A DNA stretch of 64,000 nucleotides from Carex sylvatica (lineage: Eukaryota > Streptophyta > Magnoliopsida > Poales > Cyperaceae), in assembly GCA_964058845.1 (NCBI GenBank), contig CAXKVR010000120.1, positions 1 through 64,000 of the forward strand, read 5' to 3'. Positions 46,741-56,951 of the stretch are shown piece by piece. Position numbers and translations under genes: made by a program. The first letter of the stretch is position 1. Each line of letters begins with the position of its first letter. The notes under the pieces are model-generated. The model ran no database searches, was not told where the DNA came from, and saw only the letters and a program-made list of their open reading frames with translations.

Positions 46741-47490
46741 TAGGGCTGTGCCCTCGGACCGGGTCCGGGCGGACCGGGTTTACCCGGGGTCGGGCCACGG
46801 GTTTGGTCGGGTACGGGTAGGTCGGGTAAACGGGTATCTCGGGGCGGGTATACTCGGGTATAATTTTCAAAAACCGTACCCGACCCGAGTTTTACCCGTG
46901 CCCGTGGTACCCGGCACGGGTAGGGCGGTCCGGGTATGGTACCCGGTCCGGGTCGGGTACCCGGTCCGGTCCGGTTTTTTTTTTTTTTTTTTTTTTCTGT
47001 TTTTTTTCTGGTTTTTTCTGTTTTTTTTTTTTTTTTTTTTTTGTTTTAGGCGGCAAATTCGAAATTTCAAAAAATTTTGAATTTTTTCGAATTTTTTTGA
47101 ATTTTTTCTGAATTTTTTTGAATTTTTTTTGAATTTTTTTGAATTTTTTTGAATTTTTCTGAATTTTTTTGAATTTTTTTGAATTTTTTAACGGGTACGG
47201 GTCGGGTACGGGGTCGGGTACGGGGTCGGGTACGGGGTCGGGTCGGGTCGGGGTCGGGTCCGGGTCCGGGTCGGGTTGGTCGGGTCGGGTCGGGTCGGGT
47301 CGGGTCGGACTTAAATCGGACCGGGTTTGGTCGGGTTTTGAACCAAAAAATCGTACCCTACCCGTTTTTTACCCGTACCCGTGTACCCGTTTACCCGACC
47401 CATACTCGGGCTCGGGCACGGGTAACCCGGGTAACGGGCACGGGCGGGTACGGGTCGGGTCCGACCCGGGCGGGTAAAAGCAAACCTCTA
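46741..47490. mobile_element. GC-rich non-autonomous hAT element, 750 bp
   Basis: Starts TAGGGCTGTGCCCTCGGACC and ends AAAGCAAACCTCTA, with a perfect 8-bp duplication GTAGGAGG. Nearly all of both arms is built from GGGTCG/GGGTACGGGTC units and their complements (46750-46975 and 47190-47480). The centre is long T-runs and GAATTTTTT repeats (46975-47190). The long open frames over it are low-complexity Gly/Arg/Val or Lys artefacts, not genes. GGGTCGGGT subterminal arrays are a plausible transposase-binding region. Confidence 0.88.
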
Positions 47491-47498
47491 GTAGGAGG

Positions 47499-47989
47499 TT
47501 GAGACAAATCAAAGCAGAACGGGAGTTGGCGGTTTGAGACAAAAACAAGAGGCGGCGGGGAATAAAAAAAAAGTATTATTTAGAAATTAAATAGTGGGTG
47601 GAAATTAGGGTTCAATTTATAAAGGAGGCACGTTTTAGAAATAGAAAGACGCGTGAGTTGAATAGGAAGGATCAGTTTCCTTTTCTTTCTTTTTTTTGTT
47701 TTTTTTTTAAAGTATAGTTATTTGAAAATAATAAAAACGTTAATTAGTTACTAGAATATAAATTGGGCTAAGGTCTCTCTTGATATGATCTTTTATTTAA
47801 ATATTTTGTGACCTTCCAATTTATATATAATTAATAAAACAAAATTCAAATTGAGTCGCTCAAATGTATTTTCTTAAGTTACGTGACATTACATCTATAT
47901 TCATTCTATTTTTAAATCTCTCGAGATAATTCATGTCAATAATGCCGAAACTTAAAGAAAAGAAAAATTGACGTAACATAATGTTACAA
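47499..47989. other. Interior remainder of the MULE-like element, no gene
   Basis: Starts with purine-rich sequence (GGCGGCGGGG at 47552), then becomes AT-rich toward the right inverted repeat. No coding recognised. Confidence 0.5.
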
Positions 47990-48294
47990 TACATTAAAAG
48001 AAGTAATCTAACAAATATTTTAATAAAAAAAATTTGACTGACTAAAAAATAGCCGATCCGAATTTTTAACCGGTCAAAATATGGTCGGTCTGTGTATTTT
48101 TAAAAATATCCAAAAAAACCTACACAATTCTATTATTTTGTATTTAATGTTAGATATTAATGCAAAAATCGGGTCATGACATAACTACACTAATTAAGAG
48201 TGAACTTAATTGGTCAACAATGGCAGTGTTGGGTTTGCCAGAAAAAGATGAGAACCAAAAAAAAAAAAAAAGAGAGGGGAAGAAGAAACTACAC

Positions 48295-48510
48295 GGATTC
48301 AAATATGCTATCTTTTAAAAGGAGCACCTTTATATTCTTTTATCCAAACTGTTTAAAATCAATTACACGACTTCAATTTTTTTTATATCAATATAATTGA
48401 AACCGTGTAATCGATTTTGAACGATTCGAATAAAAGAATAGAAGAGTACGGTTCGGATGGAAGAATAGATAAGTGCTCCTTTTCTTAAGAACATAAGCAG
48501 ATTTGAATCC
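48295..48510. mobile_element. 216-bp inverted-repeat miniature element
   Basis: Arms GGATTCAAATATGCTATCTT ... AAAGGAGCAC and GTGCTCCTTTTCTTAAGAAC ... GATTTGAATCC are inverted, flanked by direct ACTACAC (48288-48294 and 48511-48517). The inner arms share AAAATCAATTACACG/CGTGTAATCGATTTT. A 7-bp duplication does not assign a superfamily. Confidence 0.72.
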
Positions 48511-48517
48511 ACTACAC

Positions 48518-49583
48518 AGAGATTAAATGTCTTGTTTAATGAGCCCTCATCTCCTTTCATCAAAAGTTGATTAAATGATCCATATTGAATCCAAGTTTAT
48601 AATTTAAAAATCAATATACCGTAAATTAATTTCTGAGAACTCTGAAATTATTCTTCATAGCAAAATATTTATTTCTAACCAAAAAATTGAACTATTTTCA
48701 TGCTTATTAAAATTGTGTTTTAATTTCTTTACGTACTTCATGTGATCACGAGGATTAATCAAGCGGTTTAATTTAATCCTTTTAACACACTAATTTAATT
48801 TTTGAATTCATCTTCTTAAACATAAAATCAGAATAATAAAATTATCATTCTTTGATCGTTCTCTCTAACATTATTTTAATCACATAAAAACAACATCTGC
48901 ATAATTTGAATTAGCATAAATCAATATTCCTATGACATCGTTAAAATTAACATTACATTATATTATTTTTTTAATTCATTAATTCATGTTACACTTTGCT
49001 TTTCTTCTAAATATCTAATAAGATCATCCTTTATGGGAAACAACACGAGAAGAGAAGATGAACGATAATCCTGGCTAGAAGCAGCCAAAACATTCCAATC
49101 ATGTTTTGTATGTATGCGCTGTGCAATGACTCAGATACGTGTGTGTTCGCATATTTGAAAATTTTGATTTGTCTACCATTTCGGCATTTCCACACAAGGC
49201 TACAAAATTCGTATCAAATGATTGTTTGATGTTTGCTCCTGGCTTTTTGGCTGGCAGCTCCCTGTTGATATATTGATGCATAACTGATCTGGCATTCCAC
49301 TTGGTTGGTACAAGTCCATATCACCTAGGTAACAAAATATTTCTATTTAGATCCGGATCTTCTGATTAGAATCCATGCTGATCCGATCTGAATTGAAACC
49401 CCAAAATGTATGGCTCCTTTTAATATTCGTGGGGATTTTAATCGGACGGTTCAAATCTTAACAAAAATATTTTCTTACCTTAGGATATGAATTCGGTTGG
49501 TATTGGATTTTTTTTTTGAAACAGAGATGAAAGTCTCTGTCTTTTAAATATTATCTTTGTTATTATCAGTGTTTTTAAATGCA
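48518..49583. other. AT-rich intergenic, no feature seen
   Basis: No coding or clear element end. A GATCCGGATCTTCTGATTAG stretch near 49351 resembles the outer part of the 139-bp element at 42250, but no partner arm with matching flanks was found. Confidence 0.5.
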
Positions 49584-49591
49584 GCTACATG

Positions 49592-50107
49592 TAGGGGTAT
49601 TCATAGGGTCCGGTTTAGTCGGTTTTGAATTGAACCGAATTAGTTTGGACTAAATGGTTTGGTTTTTTGATTTAATGGTTCGGTTCGGTTTGCTTTCTAA
49701 AACCAAATTATAAGTTCAGTTCGGTTTGACAATTTTCAAAACCGAAATAACCGAACCGACCGAATTTTTATATATTATAAATTTGGTCTGGACCGTCCCA
49801 GTTTATTTATTAATCAATTGCTTTAAATACTTCGATTTATTTCTTAATATCTCAGTTTATTTCTTAATATCTTAGTTTATTTCTTAATATCCAGTTTATT
49901 TCTTAATATACTAATATACTTCGATTTATTATAAATCGATTGCTTTAAATAAAAATAATAATATATCTCGGTTTGAACCAAACAAACTGAACAACCAAAA
50001 TAAAACTTTGTTCCGTTTTGGTTCGGTTTATTTTTGAAACCGAATTATAACTTTGGTTTGCCTAGTTCGGTTTAGTTTCAACTGAACCGAGCTGATGAAC
50101 ACCCCTA
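49592..50107. mobile_element. Non-autonomous hAT-type element, 516 bp
   Basis: Ends TAGGGGTATTCATAG and GATGAACACCCCTA. Flanks GCTACATG (49584-49591) and GCTATATA (50108-50115) agree at 6 of 8. Arms are filled with GGTTCGGTTT/AACCGAAC motifs in both orientations, with an internal TTTATTTCTTAATATC repeat at 49850-49905. Organisation parallels the elements at 30569 and 46741. Confidence 0.8.
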
Positions 50108-50547
50108 GCTATATACATCAAATCCATTTTGATCTGGATAATTTTATTAATAGAAATATAAATCAAATATCCGGTATTAATCAAATCCAATTTCAAATTC
50201 TCATCCGGACTCCGTCCTGTTGAGTGGTTTTCCAAATTGTCTCCAGCTTTTTTTTATACGCTCCAGAGTGACCATTTGGATAAAAAGAGACTAAGAAATA
50301 TCCCGGTTTGTAATAAAAAGAAAGACTAGGATTACACAATTTCTTTCTTTTCTTTTACAGGTTCATTATTTTATTACTAAATGGCGCAATTCATCCAAAA
50401 AAATTGGGCCAAAGGATTTTGGACCACCCACTAGGCCACTAATTATGTGCGCTTATTGAAAAATCTATAAGTTACCACCAGTCTCTTAAATTATATCTAA
50501 TAGGATTATTTCTTGAATGATTTCCGGCCACCCACGTCAAATTGGAT

Positions 50548-50700
50548 TTTTTTTTTTTTTTTGATAAAATTAATAAAAAAATACAGAGAAAAATAAAAAG
50601 AGTATAGATGCTTTAATATTGATAGAAAGAACGGTACAAATTTTATCGATCTAAACAATCAAAAGAGTTTAGATAGGTAAGAATTCTACCTATATAAACT
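50548..50700 (-). repeat. LINE/SINE-like 3' tail, minus orientation
   Basis: On the minus strand it reads TACCTATCTAAACTCTTTTG, GTACCGTTCTTTCTATCAAT, TCTGTATTTTTTTATTAATT and then TTATC plus an A-run. The same tail occurs in plus orientation at 53410-53570. A TTATC(A)n ending is seen at several other places in the window and suggests a retroposon 3' end. Confidence 0.55.
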
Positions 50701-51579
50701 CCAAAAAAATAAAAAATAAACACACTTTAGTTTGGTAAGAGTTAACTAGTTCTAAAATCCAACGATCTTTTATAAAACTAGTCAAGTGTCCGTGCGTTGC
50801 AACGGAGATTGAAATATTATTTTGTTAATTTTTGTAAATATAATTAATTTTTAATTAATTTTTATTATTATGTGTTTATCAATAATAAGAGCAAACGATT
50901 GGATTGGATCTTAATAATATATTATTTGAATAAGTGAACAACATTTAAAATTTCCATCAAAGTAACATAAAGGGGATAATTTGTAAAATTGACAAGTAAA
51001 TATAATTTTATAAGAAAAATTCACATTTATCATAAGATGCAATATTGAAAGAAATGAATTGTTATTAAGAATATTTTTTTGTGTAATTCAATTGATTCGA
51101 CATGTAAAATATAGAAGACGGGTTAATTTGATAGAGCTTACAATTAATTTGAAAGACATTACATTAAGAAAAAACTACTTCACATTGATTATTAATTTTT
51201 ATTCCATATTTTTCAGATGTAAATTGAAAAATATGACATGTATGCCCCTATCTTTAAAAATTTTCTTATTTTTGAGATCTAAATAAAAAAAACTAATTCA
51301 CATTGATCAGTAATTTTGTTCGTCTTATTCTTAAATTTTATAAGAAAAATTCGCATATGTCAGAATAAAACTTGAAAGCTAACAAGCATTTGTCATTTAC
51401 CAAGAAAAATAATAAAAGAAAACCAGGGACTCGAAAATAATATAATTAGAAAATAATAGGAAATAAACATGATGAAAAAAGAAATCAAACAAAAAAAATG
51501 GAGGTGTTCAATCAAATGGAGAAGATTAAATGGAGAAGATCAAATAGAAAAAAAAAAGGGGGCGTGGGGGTAATGAGAA
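50701..51579. other. AT-rich spacer with a CCGTGCGTTGCAACGG motif
   Basis: GTGTCCGTGCGTTGCAACGG at 50787-50806 is a motif I have seen at the edge of plant repetitive elements, but no boundary can be set. The rest is AT-rich and non-coding. Confidence 0.4.
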
Positions 51580-51588
51580 AAGAATGCG
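51580..51588. repeat. 9-bp target duplication AAGAATGCG, left
   Basis: AAGAATGCG here and at 52937-52945 flank the foldback 51589-52936 exactly, as in Mutator-like transposition. Confidence 0.93.
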
Positions 51589-52658
51589 CCGACATTTTTA
51601 AAAATACCCAAAACTAAAAATAAATTATTAAGAATAACCACGATTTGGATAAAATTTTAAAAATGCCTAAACCGTGGATTTTTTCCACGGTTTTGAATTT
51701 TTATTCAAAACCGTGGAATAAATTCACGGTTTTGAATTTTTATTCAGAACCGTGGAATAAATTCACGGTTTTGAATTTTTATTCAGAACCGTGGAATAAA
51801 TCCACGGTTTTGGAATTTTATTCTTTTTTTTTTTTTTTTTTTTTTTTACTGGTTTGAATTTTTTTTATGTATATATGTATATGATGTATATGTATATAAT
51901 ATATGTATATATGTATATGTATATAATATATGTATATATGTATATGTATATATGTATATGTATATAATATATGTATATATGTATATGTATATATGTATAT
52001 GTATATAATATATGTATGTATGTATGTATATATAAATGTTCTATTTTTAGTTCATTTCAAATAATGAATTATGTACATAATTAATAAAATTTATAACCAA
52101 AATATAGCACCTATACATTTTAATTCAATTTTTATAAATTCACGGTCCTGAATTTTTATCAATTTTTTTTTTGCTTTTATTTTTTTGCACTATTAAGGTT
52201 TGAATAAATAAAAGATCCACAGTTTATTTTTTTTATGTATATATATAATATAGTATAATATATGTATATGTATATATAATAAACCGTGGATATTTTATTT
52301 ATTTTGAACCTTAGTAGTGCAAAAAAATAAAAGCAAAAAAAAAATTGATAAAAATTCAGGACCGTGAATTTATAAAAATTGAATTAAAATGTATAGGTGC
52401 TATATTTTGGTTATAAATTTTATTAATTATGTACATAATTCATTATTTGAAATGAACTAAAAATAGAACATTTATATATACATACATACATATATTATAT
52501 ACATATACATATATTATATACATATACATATATACATATACATATATACATATATTATATACATATACATATATACATATATTATATACATATACATCAT
52601 ATACATATATTATATACATATACATCATATACATATATACATAAAAAAAATTCAAACC

Positions 52659-52704
<46 letters not shown>

Positions 52705-52936
52705 AATAAAATTCCAAAACCGTGGATTTATTCCACGGTTTTGAAAAAAATTCAAAACCGTGAATTTATTCCACGGTTTTGAAAAAAATTCAAAACCGTG
52801 AATTTATTCCACGGTTTTGAATAAAAATTCAAAACCGTGGAAAAAATCCACGGTTTGGGCATTTTTAAAATTTTATCTAAATCGTGGTTATTCTTAATAA
52901 TTTATTTTTATTTTTGGGTATTTTTAAAAATGTCGG
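51589..52936. mobile_element. MULE-type long palindromic element, 1348 bp
   Basis: Ends CCGACATTTTTAAAAATACC and its inverse, with a perfect 9-bp duplication AAGAATGCG. The whole element is a foldback. Each arm carries copies of a 39-bp unit CACGGTTTTGAATTTTTATT...AACCGTGGAATAAATT (51679-51815, mirrored at 52715-52855), long T/A runs, and a TATATGTATA microsatellite (51867-52032, mirrored at 52476-52641). The centre is near 52240. It shares its terminal sequence with 39719-40891. No coding; the frame at 52443-52655 is a microsatellite artefact. Confidence 0.93.
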
Positions 52937-53409
52937 AAGAATGCGTATCCTGTGAGATATCTCAACTTTTTGCGTGACCACGTGTCAGGTGCCTATACGG
53001 GGTGATGTAGGGGTCAGTATTATGTGTGCTTTGAGATTCGTGCAGAACGCATTTAAACGGTTGAGATTTTCCTTAAAGTCACTCAAAGTTTGAGATATAT
53101 ACGAATTCAAGAAAACGCGTGGAAACAGGAGAAAACGCGTGGAAAATAAAGAGAAAAGAAGATTCAGTGATATAATTTCTATGTGTCATTATATGTAGCA
53201 TGGATATAAATCACTAAATTTAGATTTCTACACGTTTGACAACATGAAACAGGTGTATAAAATCAAAATTATTTATTAAAGGCTGAGATTGAGATCTGTT
53301 TTGATGAGTGGCTGAGATTTATAGAATCAACGGCTCAGATCTTCTCTGGACAAATAGAGGGTTGGGTTCCAAAAAAATATGCATGCTATTTAGTAGGGAG
53401 GATAAAAAA

Positions 53410-53570
53410 TATATATGTTAAGACTGGTGAAATTCTTACATATCTAAACTCTTTTAAATCTTAGGATTGATAGAATTTGTACCGATCTTTTCATCAATAT
53501 TAAACTCTTGTACTCTTTCTGTTTCTCTCTCTATCATTTTATTAATTTCTATCCAAAAAAAATTCCCTGT
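53410..53570 (+). repeat. LINE/SINE-like 3' tail, plus orientation
   Basis: GAAATTCTTACATATCTAAA, TTGTACCGATCTTTTCATCA, ACTCTTTCTGTTTCTCTCTC and TATCCAAAAAAA parallel, in the opposite orientation, the segment at 50548-50700. The two flank the MULE-type element at a distance and form a long-range inverted pair. Confidence 0.55.
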
Positions 53571-54526
53571 CAAATTAGTACTCTTATATTATAAATTTGT
53601 ATTTTTTTAATTAGGTTGAAGAATCCGCATAATACCATAACATTATAAATGATTATGCTTTATTTTATTTGGTCATTTTTTTAATCTATATATATATGTA
53701 ATATGTGTCTGTATTAAAATCCACATATGCAGTATGCCACTACTCTTTACATGCATGAACAAAATTATATTTTAAAATATTATTTATTACAAAAGGTTTA
53801 TCAGTTTGAATTTTAAATTTGCGACCTCATATTTAGATATCATTATCTTTTGCTACTAAATAAAAGATTGATTATTGATACTCGATATTTAAAACACTAG
53901 TTTGATTATAACGACCATTTTGGTGTGAAGTGGTGGTCTTATTGTCCTCATATCAAATTTGGTATGATTGTTGATCAGAGTTATTTGATCTGCATTAAGA
54001 TTCATACACACTTGATCTTAAAGTTGTTTGCTCGAACTTGATGTAGATCGAACGACTCTAACCTAATATCGGATCAAATTTAATCTGATGCCTATTAGGA
54101 AGCCTTACACCCAATTTCTTTTGGAGTCCATCTGAATCTGGCCAAAGCATCGATAAAGAAATGAAAATAAATAATAAATAATAATAAATTGATCATGAGC
54201 TAACTGTTCTAAAATACTTTATTCGGTAGAAATTAAAGAACAGGTTATTTGTCACAGCAACTAAAATTTTAGTGGAACAAAGCAGAGGTATTACTAATCA
54301 AACAGAATTTAAACTAAATAAAATGAAAATTAGCATAAAGTTAATTCCATATGGAAATTAGCATAGGGTCTATTTATTATTCTACTGTTTGTTATATGAT
54401 ATAATATATTTTTTAACTTTAACTTTTTTTATTTAATCATAGAGTTAATTATTGACAATTGAATGTTATCTAATTTATTTATTTTCCATCACACCCTTTC
54501 CCCTGTTCATCTAAACATCAATCACT
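53571..54526. other. AT-rich intergenic, no feature seen
   Basis: No coding or element recognised. Confidence 0.5.
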
Positions 54527-54535
54527 GCATGTGAG

Positions 54536-54724
54536 GGAAATAAATCTGCTACGATCCAAACAGGGATTGTAGGGTCCTACGATTTCCAATCCAACCTTTT
54601 ATTTGTTTTGAGATTCGTATATAAAAATAATTTTTATGGAGATTCGTAATATTTAAAAAATAGAAGGTTGGATTTGGAATCGTAGGACCCTACAATCCCT
54701 TAGGATCGTAGCAGATTTATTTCC
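54536..54724. mobile_element. MULE-like miniature element, ~190-bp family, copy 1 (189 bp)
   Basis: Begins GGAAATAAATCTGCTACGAT and ends with its inverse. A second inverted block is GATTGTAGGGTCCTACGATT / AATCGTAGGACCCTACAATC. A perfect 9-bp target duplication GCATGTGAG flanks it (54527-54535, 54725-54733). Non-coding; could form one long hairpin. Confidence 0.93.
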
Positions 54725-54733
54725 GCATGTGAG

Positions 54734-56676
54734 ACCTTTGTCTAATCATTTGGCCGAAGGCGCTAACAAAGAGAGACGCTAGTTGTAGCGCGGACCCCAC
54801 CCATCAGTACTGGATCAGAGACAACGAGCAAGAACTGAAGAATGTGATACAAACCTTCTTAGAAGATCAAATCTAACTAAAATGTGATCTTGAATTTTCA
54901 TTCCTACCGATTATAAACTTACATGAGAGAATGAAAAACACCAAACTGTATTGATTTCATGAACTTTTTTTTTTTTTCTTTTTTTCTCAAAAACTTAATA
55001 CAACTTACACTTTAAAATCTACTCTCTGTTTTTTTTTTCAAATTTTTTTTTTTTTTGTCGCTTGATTCATGGGTACCTACTGTACAATCGTCTATAAAAA
55101 TTAGAGCTTTATTGAGCACTAGAATTGGTGAAACTCAAAATAAAGATGAACAATAATCACATTTAGTTTACTAAAAAAATGCAATTTAAAAGGAGCAGAC
55201 ATCGTATCCATATTATAAAAAATAAAAAAAATCAAAGTTCAAGAAAAATCTAATAATTAAATTAATCAATACAATATAATACAATTCAACTCCATATTAT
55301 TAACCTGATTAATGCAAAAGCCAACCAGAACCAGATGATCCACACGATCAGAATCACATTCAAGGAAAATTTCATATGCGGTCAGGTGGTAATTTGCCAC
55401 TAAGCATATATTTAAACAAAATGAAAAATATTTGCAATCTAGGTCATAGCTTATATATAATAACAACTTAACAGTCATAATTTCGTAACTAGTTAACTCA
55501 CAAATTGACAATATCCTCATATAAAGGAAAAATAAGAAATTAAGGTGTTGTATGCATGTGCCTGATCTCTTCCCTTGCTCATATCTGAATCGGTGTATGT
55601 ATTGGATTAGAAGAGAGAAGAATCGATTTGTCTTTTATTCCCACACAATCGCCTGTGTGCTTGATCTCTTGCCTCACAATTGTTGTATTCCATTAAAAAC
55701 CTTCTTTTGGAAATGATATTTTTGTCTTTGATTATATTAATTAGGAATTTAACTATGGTTAGCTTTAGAGTTTTGTATATGTGTAAATAGAAAAGAGTTT
55801 TAAGAGTTTAGAGGTAAATTAGACATAAGTGTTGATGATGTATAGAAAATTAGAGAAGTATGTAAAAGTATACAAAAAATTAACCTTTATTTTAAATGTC
55901 ATTCATTTTCAAGATATACTTGAGTTTACTCAAAATTTTCTAGTCGTAAACTCACTTTAAATTTCTATCAGTGACATGACTTGTCGAAAAAAGTTAGAGA
56001 TCGGAGTTTGAAAATTTCAATCCAAAAATAAAATATCAGATTTTTAAATATCCAGATCTGTTTTTTAATTTTTAATTTTGCTTCTCAAAGGTTAATTTAA
56101 ATTTTGTTCTTTAATTTTTCGTAGACAATTTTTTTCTAACCGAACAAAAGCAAATTCCTATGTAATAATAGGACTTGCAACCTAACAACAATTAAAGATG
56201 TCGGATGACCGGATACTGGCCCGGCCCCGATTGAAGCTACCAGATATGACATTGATTTATATTTTATAGTATGCAAGGTTAGATCTGAAGTTTCTCAGGC
56301 GGGTGTGGACATCCTCTCTAATTTTAGATACAACGAAGAGCCAGTAAAACCATAAGAATTGAATATTGCATATTGGTCCAATCGGGCAATCACTCGACTC
56401 ACAAAAAGTTGTTCGTGCTCGCCACAGAATATTCTGAACAATAAACCCGACACCTGACAGACACCCAGGACAACAAGATTTCCGATCCCCCAGGTAATTA
56501 AATCTGGACCGTTCATTTAAGCTGACACGAATTTTCAAACAGACCTTTATAGTTTTCATAGGCACCGGATTGAAGTTGGCTCGGCTAGGATTAATCTGTA
56601 CCGTCCATAGAATCAACATGGGATCGAATTGAATTCCCCGACCACTATGGTCACGAGCCAAGTGCTGTTGCAACTG
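54734..56676. other. Intergenic, no gene recognised
   Basis: T-rich tracts near 54966-55050, then AT-rich. 56180-56676 is less AT-rich and has an open minus-strand frame of 140 codons (56679-56257) with no recognisable domain. It also holds AATCTGGACCGTTCAT (56501) and AATCTGTACCGTCCAT (56593), so it looks like repetitive-element debris. Confidence 0.5.
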
Positions 56677-56686
56677 CAATTATTTA

Positions 56687-56861
56687 GATTTCAAATCACC
56701 TAAAGTAACTCAAAATTTGAGTTTAGATCTAAACAGTCAGATCTGTTTTGACACGAATATTAAAGGATCGTGCATTCCACCTCTGGCCGGATTAGCCCTG
56801 ATTCTGATCATACGGTCCAAATAAAAAAGCAAAATATGAGTTACTTCGGAGAATACGGACT
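56687..56861. mobile_element. Probable MULE-like miniature element in the SurE promoter, 175 bp
   Basis: ACCTAAAGTAACTCAAAATT at the left and GCAAAATATGAGTTACTTCG at the right are inverted relatives. Flanks CAATTATTTA (56677-56686) and CATTTATTTA (56862-56871) match at 9 of 10. It resembles the 139-bp element at 42250. Its right end is about 90 bp before the SurE start codon, so it occupies the core promoter or leader region. Confidence 0.5.
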
Positions 56862-56951
56862 CATTTATTTATGCACATGATTTTCTTCACTCGCTAATTT
56901 TTGTTCGTTTTACGAAATTCTACTCACTTCACGATTCCTACTTTATCGACC

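Larger units (their letters stand above)
44176..48181. mobile_element. ~4.0-kb MULE-like element with ~195-bp terminal inverted repeats, containing nested insertions
   Basis: Left arm 44176-44372 (TGTCATGACACCGAG, ATATCTAACATTAAATACAA, GCCGATTGGG, TTTGTTAGATTACTTCTTTT) is repeated inverted at 47990-48181. Flanking 9-mers TTACTTCAC (44167-44175) and TAACTACAC (48182-48190) match at 7 of 9, suggesting an old Mutator-type target duplication. No transposase coding remains. The interior is occupied by a foldback, an LTR fragment (44885 on) and a GC-rich hAT element (46741-47490). Confidence 0.7.

Noticed and set aside
46721..47502. Long open frames rich in Gly, Arg, Val or Lys
   Set aside because: They are translations of GGGTCG tandem units and T/A runs inside a hAT element with an exact target duplication.
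52443..52655. 70-codon Tyr/Met/Ile-rich frame
   Set aside because: Pure translation of the TATATGTATA microsatellite in one arm of a palindromic element.
56257..56679. 140-codon minus-strand open frame upstream of SurE
   Set aside because: No recognisable motif or gene context; the region looks like repetitive-element debris with GGACCGTCCA-type words.
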